Shown here piece after piece: positions 31,601 to 39,430 of a stretch of DNA of 64,000 bases. Position 1 is the stretch's first letter. Every line of letters begins with the position of its first letter. The notes beneath the pieces were generated by a model. That model did not search any database and was not told the origin of the DNA. It was given only the letters and a program-made list of their open reading frames with translations. Source of the DNA: Aquatica leii (lineage: Eukaryota; Arthropoda; Insecta; Coleoptera; Lampyridae); assembly GCA_035610365.1 (NCBI GenBank), contig CM069432.1, forward strand, positions 12,524,001 through 12,588,000. Reading direction: 5' to 3'. The position numbers were made by a program, and so were the translations under genes.

Positions 31601-33764
31601 GCCAAGTAATATTTATCGAGTGAACACCATTGAGGGTAGCGGAGAGCGTTATTTTACCACCACGGCCCACGTTACCCAGCTGAAGTTGTACAAGCTACCA
31701 TATGACGAAGAAAGTTCATCGGACGGAGAACTCAAATCGACCACCGAGGACGAACCTGGAGCAACTGACAACGCGCAAAAGAAAAGTGAAAGTGATAGTG
31801 ATGTGACGCTTGCTCCGGATTGCAACTGCTTAGCTGTAATAAAAAGCTAATGGACGGAACGGTTCTCGGGCGCCAGATTTGTTTGAGGAGTTTACTCTCC
31901 TGTTCGACGGCACTATCCGGGTAACTACAGTGAAGACACGGTTGTCCAGGGCTTCAAACGGAAATAAAATACACAATAGTAAATAAAAATAACTTTATTT
32001 ATTCTTAAAATCAACAACGAACGGTACAGAAGCGACGGCCACAACCAAGCAAGCGGAAGGTGAACTATAAAACCAATGAGTGATTAGCGTGCGTTCGACA
32101 AGCGGTGACGTCGGTGACTAAGCGAGCAAGCATGCAACTAGGGTAGCAACCTCCGTTGGTTGGATCGGTAGACGGGGTTTACTCGGATTCGTACTTGAGA
32201 GGGAGGAGAAGGAATTTGGGCACGGTACTGGAAGGCGTATCCGCAGGTCAAAGCTAAACACTACGGAGACGACGTGTTGACGGCGTATTCGCAGGCCAAA
32301 GCCAAACACTACGATTACAACGCTCGGTAATGGATGGAGGAAGGCGTATTCGCAGGCTAAAGCCAAACACTACGAATACGACGCCCGGTAAGAATGGGGA
32401 AGGCGTATCCGCAGGCCAAAACCAAACACTACGGATACGACGTGGTGACGGCGTATTTGCAGGCCAAAGCCAAACACTACGAATACGACGCCCGGTAAAG
32501 GATAGAGTAGGGAAGAGCAGACAAGGAGGGGAGCGGTATCTCCCCCGGAGGTCCGGTTAATAAAAGCAAAACGGCTTACCCTAAACTCTAGCTGGTGCAC
32601 AGAAACCCCGGAATCTTCTACGATGCGAGCTCCAACTGAAACTCCCGTTCCTGCGTCGGGGTTCCGCTTTTATTTGTGACTCCGCAAGTGGGAGAACGGC
32701 TCAAGCGGGGATAACATGCGCTCTGACGGATGAAGCGCCGGTTAGCGGGGATAGCGCGAGCTTAGTTGCGCGTTCGATACTAGCGGAAATTCCCTGTTCA
32801 GATTTATTTACACGGGTATGAAAACTTAATTAATAATATACAATTCTTAATAATAATAATAACTAACGGTCCTAAGTTACATAAGTATTATTTCTAAACT
32901 AAACAACATACGGCGCTATAAGTACAATTTGTAACGGTTCGTTACAGTGAACCGGAGAGGGTTGAACCCGATCCACCAGTGCCAGGTAAACGTGTACGAA
33001 AAGTGCCGCGAACATTTGAAGATTATGTTAGATAAGTAGTAATTAGTACCTTTGTTTTGAAATCTGTAGAGTAATAGTTTGTATTTGAAGCAGGATGCCC
33101 GAGTTGTTGGCGCCCTGCTTTTGAATGCGACCTGAGGCCGCCCCATTTGGATGCGCACGCAAGGAAGTCAGAGGTAGGAAGCGGGTCGCGTTACACGTTA
33201 AGTATGCGCTGCGTTCTTTTTTTTTACATTATTTTATGTGGAATAAACGTTTATTTTGCGTTTAAATTAATGACATTGAGTTAATCCTGACATGTCGACT
33301 AAGTCGTCAACAACTTTAAATAGTAAACTGGAGTTTCTATTTTTGTTCTCTTATTTTTATTGCATCGTTATGGAAATAAAAAACAACTTCAAATGTCTAC
33401 AAAAAAATTCATATTTACCTGAAACGTCTCCGAGTAAAACACACATATCGTAAGATCGATTGGAATAATCATTAACATTGTATATAATTTCGTCTGGAAC
33501 AAGAGATGCCAAAACTTTTGCGCTATAGTCGTCACTCATTGGCAATAAACTCTTGGTAGTTGTTTTTCGACGTTGAAGAGGATAATTGCCATATCCGGAC
33601 TGCAGTGAGTTTAATTTGCGTTCTCTCCACAACTCAGAATCTTCCCTATTTGCATTGATACGCATAGCCAAAATGTATTCTTCTTCAACGTTTTGATTCA
33701 CTACAAGGTACAATGTTTGTTTAAAATTATTTATATACTATTGTAACTCACTTCCTTCCATCAT
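12554..33764 (-). CDS. ADCY10: Soluble adenylyl cyclase (ADCY10-like), exons 1-12, 3' end not found
   Basis: Makes cAMP from ATP in the cytosol and organelles; the vertebrate enzyme is stimulated by bicarbonate and calcium. Twelve exons could be placed by GT-AG sites with matching phases: 33752-33764, 33419-33700, 27226-27501, 26938-27167, 20771-20981, 20435-20651, 20186-20379, 19901-20135, 13383-13650, 13094-13336, 12773-13041 and 12554-12706. They total 2591 bases, about 863 codons, with no stop. Order: class III cyclase C1, C2, then a P-loop ATPase-like module. The known human protein is about 1610 residues, so roughly the C-terminal half is missing or shorter here. Introns 2, 4, 8 and 12 are swollen by transposons. 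The open frame and consistent phases indicate a living gene. No exon was recognised between 12553 and 5296. Confidence 0.9.
13829..15464 (-). pseudogene. Tc1/mariner-superfamily transposase pseudogene
   Basis: ATG at 15464 opens MELTEGDRIEILIILGYG, the N-terminal HTH start of a common insect mariner group. The catalytic domain follows: CFSDEATF (first aspartate), NVCFQQNGTPAHYG (the family has QQDG, so here the second aspartate is asparagine) and RSPDLTPLDFVLWGYLKNKVY (third acidic residue region). It ends at 13829. The gene is split by a MITE at 14221-14793 and by frameshifts around 15270, 14960 and 14810. The second-aspartate change alone would abolish catalysis. Confidence 0.82.
14221..14793. 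mobile_element. MITE inside the mariner transposase
   Basis: Inverted ends of about 40 bases start GTTCTCGCAATTTAACTTTC at 14221. The mirror copy ends at 14793, with one mismatch in the first 38 bases. The element is flanked by TATA on both sides (14217-14220 and 14794-14797), compatible with a TA or TATA duplication. The mariner reading frame resumes on the other side. The 490-base interior has no credible gene. The near-identity of the ends suggests a recent insertion. Confidence 0.8.
16371..17571 (+). repeat. Long LTR A of an unclassified LTR element
   Basis: Begins TGTTACAAGCTTTAGG and ends ..CGCACGTAACA. It shares many blocks with solo LTRs at 23895-25287 and 38148-39430 (reverse): TACGAACCT, the GCCAACTC/AGTCGG pair, GGGCGCCAG, AGGTTCGTAAT and ACAGGGTA near the end. 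No direct duplication flanks this copy, so it is one LTR of a longer element whose partner LTR is lost. Orientation is inferred from a TATA-like box about 100 bases in, clearest in the 38148-39430 copy. Confidence 0.72.
17572..19600 (+). other. Internal region of the long-LTR element (unclassified)
   Basis: Directly downstream of LTR A the plus strand becomes rich in A and C. An open frame 18310-18834 (174 codons) reads as a basic, proline/serine/threonine-rich protein ending in a lysine-rich stretch. I see no RT, integrase or zinc-knuckle motif. It may be a degraded gag or a non-coding large retrotransposon derivative. 19340-19600 has no recognised content. Confidence 0.4.
19601..19900. other. 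Intron 8 sequence without recognised content
   Basis: AT-rich intronic sequence between the long-LTR element and exon 8 of the adenylyl cyclase. Nothing recognised. Confidence 0.4.
19901..20981 (-). CDS. ADCY10: ADCY10-like exons 5-8 (linker and C2 domain)
   Basis: Exon 5 (20981-20771) is an acidic, serine-rich linker that is poorly conserved. Exon 6 (20651-20435) opens C2 with MNLKEDLRKFIIPSIM and RQIVIVFLNVVID. Exon 7 (20379-20186) has DEMQGTVNKLSLFDKDLMFV and ends in AAVTTG. Exon 8 (20135-19901) has MTYCGVVGHALRREYTVI and NKAARLMIAYPGKVTCD, the most conserved C2 block. C2 is the regulatory half of the pseudo-symmetric catalytic pair. The exon 6 donor is unusual: only GTGCGC at 20434 keeps the frame, because the GT two bases earlier would shift it. 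Confidence 0.9.
21108..22258 (+). mobile_element. Penelope-like element, 5'-truncated, with inverted terminal copies
   Basis: An almost perfect inverted repeat of 67 bases bounds it (21108-21174 and 22192-22258; core ATTGGGTTACGGTTGCTAGG). Between the arms lies a frame with reverse transcriptase and GIY-YIG endonuclease. Penelope elements often carry inverted or tandem end copies made during insertion. It sits in intron 4 of the adenylyl cyclase. Confidence 0.85.
21150..22127 (+). pseudogene. Penelope-like RT plus GIY-YIG endonuclease, N-terminally truncated
   Basis: Continuous frame to a TGA at 22127. The visible part has the RT motifs DAAMGSPLSSVVANSFMESFE and WFRYVDDTFIVW (catalytic DD), the thumb-like KFTKKIESNGTLPFLDVLV, a linker, and a GIY-YIG endonuclease: GVYQIPCSCGLVYIGETGSS then ISEH and AVAKHHFTTGH. 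The N-terminal half of RT (about 300-400 residues) is missing. Codons upstream of about 21150 belong to the inverted repeat and intron, although the frame happens to stay open from 21015. The C-terminal half is undamaged, so the copy is young but incomplete. Confidence 0.86.
22411..23486. repeat. Fold-back element with long internal palindromes
   Basis: Terminal inverted 18-mers GAAGTGAAACTTCTTTAT at 22411 and ending 23486. Inside, arms of about 90 bases (22454-22543 and 22715-22807) form a large palindrome. A third segment (about 22937-23078) is again the reverse complement of 22620-22760. It also contains a 52-base tandem repeat. No coding capacity. Superfamily not assigned because the target duplication is not clear. 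Confidence 0.65.
23068..23225. repeat. Three tandem copies of a 52-53-base unit
   Basis: Units start at 23068, 23120 and 23173. Each runs TGTCATCGTTCAA..CAG..ACTG.GGTTAACCTTAAATAT.TTAAATTTAAA. A half unit occurs at 22905-22940. Not a CRISPR: the units abut without spacers and the host is eukaryotic. Confidence 0.85.
23895..25287 (+). repeat. Solo long LTR B with 4-bp target duplication
   Basis: Begins TGTTACAAGCTTTTGC and ends ..GACCGTAACA. It is flanked by TAGT at 23891-23894 and 25288-25291. Same family as LTR A and solo LTR C. The TG..CA ends and a 4-base duplication identify an LTR left by recombination between the two LTRs of a complete insertion. Confidence 0.82.
25292..26480. other. 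Unassigned stretch with a promoter-like segment
   Basis: A GTATATAAAGGGG box at 25978-25990 is followed about 70 bases later by an ATG in a good context (GCAAAATGCCACG, 26057), but the frame closes after about 14 codons. Upstream is a C-run segment with an inverted look (CTGGGGGGTAATCTATACCCC). This may be the 5' end of an unrecognised element or a dead gene. The rest is AT-rich. Confidence 0.3.
26938..27501 (-). CDS. ADCY10: ADCY10-like exons 3-4 (rest of C1 catalytic domain)
   Basis: Exon 3 (27501-27226) continues the C1 core: FTDLSEMYNKSGKGG, LTQVLNSYLG and GDILKFSGDAFLAMWK. This holds the second metal aspartate (residue 146) and a lysine (142) at the place of human Lys95, which binds bicarbonate. 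Exon 4 (27167-26938) holds VKIAIAAGSAIFSIIGDSK and HYVVVGQPILDVKLAEKKAS. Human Arg176 falls in the DVRLA position, which reads DVKLA here (Lys224). The exon 4 donor GTAATT at 26937 was preferred over later GTs because only it keeps phase with exon 5. Confidence 0.9.
27547..28390 (+). pseudogene. gag with CCHC zinc knuckles, second Gypsy family
   Basis: ATG 27547 (27520 also possible) opens a Gag-like frame with FNGTSDREAMEWLDI and ARDWYHMR, which ends at 27852. After frameshifts the nucleocapsid follows at about 28197-28320, with two CCHC knuckles (CFNCDSKGHYASEC and CFRCKQPGHTRENC). These bind genomic RNA in the particle. At least two frame changes and several stops lie between, so the copy is defective. 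Confidence 0.78.
28407..30390 (+). pseudogene. pol: protease, RT and RNase H, second Gypsy family
   Basis: Protease: an AMVDTSSSICTAQA block near 28493 (the active site is normally DTG/DSG; here DTS). Open stretch 28681-29268, then RT 29284-30120 with RLVVDYRALNRNTVKSNFPI, TLDLAHGYLQMPMSEES, FERLIFGLTNAPYEFSKL and YLDD (29653-29664), followed by the connection HEVRRFLGLTSYFRRFI. RNase H starts at ALFTDASS (about 30095) and breaks at a TGA (30118-30120). RT itself is uninterrupted, so decay is mild. The glycine-to-serine change in the protease site would impair cleavage. Confidence 0.84.
30401..31850 (+). pseudogene. pol: integrase and C-terminal tail, second Gypsy family
   Basis: Linker with MMHADALSRAP (RNase H end) at 30401. 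The integrase zinc finger is at 30724-30852 (HDLLGHGGVDR..H..C..C), the core has HLGPFVKSNQGNSYLLVVVDALT, and VSDQRTNF follows a TAA at 31087-31089. A frame 31204-31473 starts at ERASRTIIPA, which is the E region. The last frame 31470-31850 has IGDIVILRR and KYRGLMVVTEVLPSNIYRV (GPY/F-like). It then has an acidic tail of about 40 residues with serine and glutamate runs, of unknown purpose. Confidence 0.8.
31880..32946 (+). repeat. 3' LTR of the second Gypsy family
   Basis: Begins TGTTTGAGGAG after a GGGCGCCAGAT segment and ends ..CGGTTCGTTACA. It includes AATAAAATACACAA and AATAACTTTATTT segments, a tandem array (32234-32497) and CCTCCCCC-type GC-rich stretches. The same 3' end occurs at 48118-48539. 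A related LTR with its own array lies at 35765-36345. Confidence 0.78.
32234..32497. repeat. Minisatellite in the LTR, five units
   Basis: Five units of about 47-60 bases, each containing GGCGTAT.CGCAGGCCAAA and CCAAACACTACG.ATACGACG, separated by short GGTAA.. spacers of varying length. The homologous core appears again in the LTR at 35765-36345 with a longer unit. Confidence 0.88.
32947..33250 (+). other. Possible retroelement tail fragment
   Basis: Directly after the LTR a short frame ends in KVPRTFEDYVR and a TAG, which looks like the C-terminus of a polyprotein. A GC-rich segment with TTGGCGCCCTGC follows. It may be the 3' end of another LTR element. Too short to classify. Confidence 0.3.
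33419..33764 (-). CDS. ADCY10: ADCY10-like exons 1-2 (start codon and first cyclase aspartate)
   Basis: A tandem ATG ATG (33764-33759) opens a 13-base first exon with donor GTGAGT. A 51-base intron ends in CTTGTAG, and exon 2 begins at 33700 and finishes in the donor GTAAAT at 33418. Exon 2 carries ASLVPDEIIYNV and ends in LLGDVSG. The Asp (residue 96) is the first of the two metal-binding aspartates of the C1 cyclase half. The very small first exon is inferred from phase and the splice signals alone, and transcription could start further right. An AT-rich promoter region without a clear TATA box lies upstream. Confidence 0.82.
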
Positions 33765-34180
33765 TTTGAACACTATTAAAATGTATATATTAAGTAGGTA
33801 ATTAAAATATTGTATAGTTTAGCTATAAAAAATATACGTCTAAATTTGTTTTTGACGATTTTATTTATAATAAATGTGCATTGAGCAACTTGATTTTTTA
33901 AAATTTTGTAATTTATATTATCGCTGTGTATATTCTTGAGGTTTTTGTTTATACTACTAGGTGAAAAAATCTTCTAGAACTACAATGTTACGCGGTTTTG
34001 TGGTAAATAAACCTGTTTATTTTTTACGAGTGTTTTATATTTGGTCAAAAATTTTAATACCACACATAAGTCGCACATTTCTTGTAAAATATACAATAGA
34101 TTTTGGCAAAAATAACAATTGTTTTTTATCTCCAATGTTTTCGCATGAGCTGTACATTTATGATACAATAAAAATTTCTT
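33765..34180. other. Presumed 5' flank of the adenylyl cyclase gene
   Basis: AT-rich. No TATA/initiator pair was convincing on the minus strand, and no repeat was recognised. Confidence 0.35.
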
Positions 34181-34185
34181 CTTGT

Positions 34186-34425
34186 CTATTTCGTAAAATA
34201 ATACTTTGCCACCAAGATGTATTTGTTTCCGGAATCAGATTCCGGGAACGGTCTTGCGATGTCAGTTATCACTGTTCTTAAAGAGCTTTCCACGTTACAT
34301 TTTTTTACTAGATCATTTCTTGATGCGCAGATTGTGCACCATTTCATTATTTCTTCTTTGCAGTTTACCCAATAGAACCCTACATTTTCCTTAATCTTCT
34401 TAACGTCAAAGTGTCCTCCTAATGT
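34186..34425 (-). pseudogene. Integrase fragment of the macro-domain Gypsy family (copy 4)
   Basis: Minus-strand frame with TLGGHFDVKKIKENVGFYWVNC, EEIMKWC and DIARPFPESDSGNKYILVA. It matches copy 2 integrase (zinc finger to the start of the catalytic core). It is cut on the right by a MITE. The few bases after the MITE (35726-35750, CCATCGTG) continue the same gene. This is a fourth insertion of the family in the window, too short to show whether it had the macro domain. Confidence 0.8.
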
Positions 34426-35725
34426 CCCAGTAAACACAGATGAACTTAAATTACTGTTGAATTGCCATTAAATTACGGTAATTTAAGTAGTAATTTAAAC
34501 AGTAAAAAGGGCGCCATTAAGCAACCACTTAAACTACTAAGTAGTTACTTGGGGTTTGATCCCACGAACATCAGGAAAATCTCTTGCAACCTAAACGTGT
34601 TAACCACTACTCTACCTGACCTAATACTATATATGCTAACTACACGTTATATATGTTGAATACAAAATCGAGTAACTTATTCGTAATTTAATACTTTCAA
34701 CGTGAACCATTAAATATTTCACATGACAATCAGACTGATGATGAATTAGTCCTATATATACATTTGCATCGCTACGTATTAATTATACTCTTGTTGTTTT
34801 TATTATTCTGTAATCAGGATAATTCATATCTTAGTTGCTTGAAGTGGTTTATATAATCCGAATATTTTTGGATACGGCAGGTACATAATTTCATGCAATA
34901 TTGATATTCTTGTATCATAAGTTAATAATATTTACTTTTGTTTTATACTTATATTGCGTTACTGGATCCCGCAGATTGACCAATGCTATTTGACTTTCCA
35001 ATATTAATATTTTCGTAAACTGTACGAAATCTTTTTAGTTGTCGATAATAATTGCCACTTTCCTTCTTTCTATGCATTTTTCAAGCAATTGTTTGATAGC
35101 AGACCTAACAGACCTTGGCAAATATAACGTCTATTTTTAAAATAATTTAGCTTAACATTTATATAGCAACTCTATTACTACTGACTATTAATTTACCTTG
35201 TATTTTAATGGACATTCAATTACCATTAAACTTCCCAACCTAATTCTAAAATTACGACTAAGTTACTGAGTAAACTATTCAAGCTACCAATCATTACATT
35301 ACTCATAAATTACTTTTGAATTGCTGGGTAGTATAATAGTAACTCAATTACCGGTAAACTACAACGTTCAATTTTTTAATTACTCTTAAGTTACTGGTTA
35401 AACTATTATTAAGCTACGCACCATTACATTACTCCTTAATTACTTTCTAATTACCAGGTAGTATAATAGTGACTCAATTACCATTAAACTACAACGTTTA
35501 TTTTTTTAATTACTATTAAGTTACTAATTAAATTACTTTTATGCTACCACAATACTGAAATACTCCTAAACTACTTCGTATACTACTTTTAAACTAGTAA
35601 CCATTTAAATTATTGCTAAACGTCACCTTAGACTACTCTTAAATTACGAAAAAAATTAAATTACTTATAAATGACTTTTCAATACCCAATAAACTACTAA
35701 ATTAAGCTACCTTGTGTTTGCTGGG
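34426..35725. mobile_element. CCCAG-end MITE, type 1 (TTAAATTACT-rich), in integrase
   Basis: Left end CCCAGTAAACACAGATG; right end (reverse complement) CCCAGCAAACACAAGG. The flanking Gypsy integrase sequence continues on both sides with GT repeated (34424-34425 and 35726-35727), so the target duplication is probably two bases. The interior is non-coding and packed with variants of ACTTAAATTACT and AATTACCATTAAAC. It shares its termini with the element at 50322-52669 although the interiors differ. Confidence 0.75.
35214..35600. repeat. Three tandem copies of a 128-130-base unit inside the MITE
   Basis: Units start at about 35214, 35342 and 35472 with A.TCAATTACC..TAAAC. Each has the order CTACAACGTT, AATTAC..TTAAGTTACT, TTACATTACTC and GGTAGTATAATAGT. 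The third is partial. Confidence 0.72.
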
Positions 35726-35764
35726 GTACCATCGTGCAAATGCTATACCGTTTTCTACTCTAAA

Positions 35765-36345
35765 AGGGCCTTACTGCAGCTGTTAGATGGTGTTGTCCGG
35801 GTAGCTGCTGTGAAAACACGGTTGTCCAAGGTTTCGAGCGGTTCTAAAAGCGGAGCTAAACGACGGAAATACAAGACAGCAGTAGATAAAACAACTTTAT
35901 TTTGCTCTTTTAATTAAAGAAAATAAAGACTGTTAAGTGTGCATTCGGTAAGCGGCAACGTCGGTGACCAAGCAAACATGTAATAATGGTATTAACAACA
36001 AGTACACGTGCGAAAATTCCTCAATACACCACTTTAACCAAGTGTTGACGTGGTATTAAACAAGCCAAAGCATGACACTACACTAAAAATACGATGCCCG
36101 GTAAGGAATATAATGGAACAAGTAGCCGTGCGAAAATCTCTCAACATGTAACTTGGACCTGTTGTTGACGGCGTATTGCGGAGGCCAAAGCCCGACACTA
36201 CGAATACAACGCCCGGGAAGGAATAGAGTGGAACAAGTAGCCGTGCGAAAGTTTCTCAACACGTTACTTGGACTTGGCGTTGACGGCGTATCGCGCAGGC
36301 TAAAGTCCGACACTACAAGTACGACGCCCGGTAAGAAGACGTTTT
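35765..36345 (+). repeat. LTR fragment related to the second Gypsy family, with 115-base tandem array
   Basis: GTTGTCCGGGTAGCTGCTG and AAAACACGGTTGTCCAAGG match the start of the LTR at 31880 (ATCCGGGTAACTACAGTG, GACACGGTTGTCCAGGG). Then come about two and a half units of about 115 bases (from about 36035, 36165 and 36275), each with GTTGACG.CGTAT, GCCAAAG.C.GACACTAC and ACG.CCGG.AAGGA. It ends at about 36345 against a non-LTR element. Confidence 0.75.
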
Positions 36346-37637
36346 TTTTTTAATTCAAGAGGTGGTTCGTCTACCGCCCCTGCACTGCGGTCTCCTTGGT
36401 CCTTTTGTGCACCTCTGATTTATTACTCCTTCATCAGTTCTGTTTCGTCAATGAAATCCAGAAGTTTATTCCAAGGATCTTTTTTCAACTCATCATCGGT
36501 TAGCTTTGGTTTTCCGAGAATCGTTGTGCGTTGCATTTGATACGTTTCGCATTTGCACAGCAGATGCTGCGGAGTCTCGTCGTCTTCCAAGCATCCGCGG
36601 CATAAGGGGCTACTTTGCAGTCCCATTTTATGCATATGTTTGTTAAGGCCACAGTGCCCTGTAATTAGTCCCGTGAGTTTCCTTAATTTTTGTCGACTCA
36701 TGCTTGATAGTGCAGTTTGAGTGTTTAATTGTGGCTCTGTAAGGAAGAGTTTTGTGTGCCTCATCCCTGAAGAGTTTTTGCATAGTTTTTTATGCTCCGC
36801 TGCAAGTGCTGCAAGATTACGAAAACGGGTTCAGGTCCGATATATGTCTCTGTTGTGCCCTTTTTTTGCTAGTGCGTCCGCCATTAGGTTACTCTTTACA
36901 TTCTGGTCTTTTGGTATCCAGATGAGCTGCACAGGTTGGCGATTTGCCAATATTTCCAGACTGTTTATGCATGCCATAATCGGTTTGGATTTTATTACTG
37001 GCGTTCTTAGCGCTAGTAGTGCTGCTTGGCTGTCAGACATGATCGATATCGGCCCATTTGTGAATGATTTCGAGTCGATAATGTTCCTGACACACCAGTC
37101 AATAGTAGCAACTTTAGCTTGAAAAGTGGATGCATATTTACCCAAAGTCAGCGAAAATTGTTTCCCATGGTGCTTGTCTCCATATACTTTTGCTCCGGTA
37201 CCGTTGCGATTTTTGGCCCTATCTGTCTACCAGATAGTTCCTTTAACCGCGCTCGTCTCGTGACGGTATTATCACTTTAAATTACTTTAAAATGTGATAA
37301 TTTTTTGAGAAGTCGGATCTCATAGTTAAGATTGTTTCTTCACGCAGCACGTTGTATATACCCGGTTTGTTTTTCCCGGTAATTGACGCGTGTCCATTAA
37401 TCTGCAGCCTGTATGCTGCTTGTTTTGCTTCCATCATTACAACGAGGTGTAATGGTGGAAGTGAAAGTAGTGCTTCCATGGCTGCTGTGGGCGTGGTTCT
37501 CATCGCTCATCAGTAGATAGGCTATTCTCTGTACTTTGCTTAGCTTTGCAGCTGTGCTTTTTAGGTTGGTTCTCTCACCTCATACAAGCGCGCCGTATGT
37601 GATGATGGGTCTTGTTACCACAGTATATAACCATTTG

Positions 37638-38044
37638 CAGTGTTGTAAATTATCTATATAAATTCATATAGATAAATTAATCTAGATTAATATTTTTTAT
37701 CTATTTATATGTATCTAGATACAATCAAAAAATATATAAGTTATATGTATCTGTATATATATAATTTTTTATTTAAATTATTTAAATAATATTTATAAAA
37801 AATCCAGTGTCTCGTAAAATTCCAGTTACAATATGTGTTTTTTTTTCAGTAATTTCCAACATTCCATAGTAGTTCTTCAAATAAACTCCATTTATCGTTA
37901 TTACCACCTAGATTATTTTATCTATTATCTGTTATCTATATAAGGTTTGAATAGTTTATCTATTATCTAATACTAGATAACTTTTGAAAGAAAAAAAATG
38001 TATCTATATCTATATAATTTAAAAATTATCTATTTACAACACTG
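37638..38044. mobile_element. hAT MITE with 8-bp duplication
   Basis: Ends CAGTGTTGTAAAT and its mirror ATTTACAACACTG (with one-base slippage). Flanked by ACCATTTG at 37630-37637 and 38045-38052. The interior is AT-rich, made of ATCTATAT-type words. It splits the RT region of the broken non-LTR element. Confidence 0.88.
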
Positions 38045-38147
38045 ACCATTTGGTCATTGTGGGTTTTAATCCCAATGTGTCCCGACCATCCGTTTGGTTG
38101 TATTAAGAACCCTGATGGCATTCGTTGTGACTTTTTCTAGATGAGCA

Positions 38148-39430
38148 TGTTACGTGCATAAATTTAATGCATTACCCTGTATATTGGTTTAATTAAAAAT
38201 TACTTTTATATTTCTCGACGCCATCTATCGGGTTCGTTGGTCACTTTGTATTGAGTAGGCGATATCCGGCGAGATACTGGCATTTTGACTTTAACATCGT
38301 GCATGTTAGTACCTATGTCTGCGTGAATTGAAAATCGTTTTCAAAAATCATCCACGTGTTGGGACACGATGGAAAATAGAAGTCTTCTGAATTAATTGAT
38401 TTCATCCACGCAGAGTAAGTGGTTTTGTTCTTTCTTTAGTTAAAGGTAATTTTTATGTCTTTTGTTAGCGCCAGGTGCTACCTCTTAACTATGGGTATTC
38501 TTATCGTCATCTAAAATCTTCAAGGGAAAATTATAATCGGAAGCTGTAGAGCTAAGAACGCTGCGATACCAGTGCAGAATTTCGATTCGGAGGCAATTAT
38601 TACCTTATTGAATGTCACCTGTTCGGAAGATCCTAATACGATAAGATTGAATTCTCTTCGGAGGCAATAACTTAATACCACCGTCGACGAAATTTAATGT
38701 AACAGCATACGATAAGTGTCGGTTCGATTACTTTCCTTTAAATGTGTCTTTTACTTATAGTTTGTGAGACGCCAGGTAGACACGATTATTTTCAGGAAGT
38801 TTAATTGCAGGAAGCCATTAGGAAAAACGTTTTTCTGAAGGTAACCCTGGAATTTGGTAAGTCAATTTTATTACTTATTTATTCGTTGTCGCTACGGTGA
38901 ATACTCACGACTTACTATATTTACTAATCGTACGTTCGAATTGATTTGTTGCTTGTTATTGTTACTCAATTAGTTTAAGTAAATGACTTATCGCTTGCTG
39001 CTTATATCCACAGTCAATTATTATTATTAATGTTACTTACTGATAAAGTTTTATATATGTTATGGTGGCTACACTTTTGGTTGACGTGTAGTGTAAGTTG
39101 CCGATCCTGCTGCTATTCTATTTTGTATATTCTCGCTAGTACCTGCTTAGATTTGGCTATTTAACTTTTAATATATTTATCTTGATAGAGTAATTAAAGT
39201 ACAATTGTTATTAACGATTTAGTTTTTTTCTTTCTTTCGTTTCTTTCAGCATTACGAACCTAACATCTTGTTACAAGTGTGAACCGTCTGTCTGGAGCGG
39301 GACAGAAGTTACTTTGGGATAAGCTCTGGCGCCCTGAAACACCTTTTATATATTTCTTGTGAACCTACCCCTCTCACCGACTATTGTGAGTTGGCCGTGC
39401 AGGTTCGTAAAATACCTAAAGCTTGTAACA
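38148..39430 (-). repeat. Solo long LTR C with 4-bp target duplication
   Basis: Ends TGTTACGTGC.. and ..GCTTGTAACA. AGCA flanks it on both sides (38144-38147 and 39431-39434). In reverse complement it matches LTRs A and B, including TTACGAACCTGCACGGCCAA, GGGCGCCAGAGCTTATCCCA and TAACATCTTG-type blocks. ATATATAAAAGGTG in that orientation is a good TATA box about 110 bases from the start. It interrupts the broken non-LTR element. Confidence 0.85.

Larger units (their letters stand above)
27540..32946 (+). mobile_element. Ty3/Gypsy element, second family, 3' LTR kept
   Basis: Occupies intron 2 of the adenylyl cyclase, in the opposite orientation to the gene. It runs gag, two zinc knuckles, protease, RT, RNase H, integrase, then a 1067-base LTR. 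The 5' LTR is missing: the gag ATG starts only about 45 bases from the exon 3 splice acceptor. Unrelated in sequence to the macro-domain family. No macro domain follows integrase here; the C-terminal tail is acidic and serine-rich instead. Confidence 0.87.

Noticed and set aside
32234..32497. CRISPR-like array
   Set aside because: Units diverge, spacers are short and repetitive, and the context is an LTR in a eukaryotic genome. It is a minisatellite.
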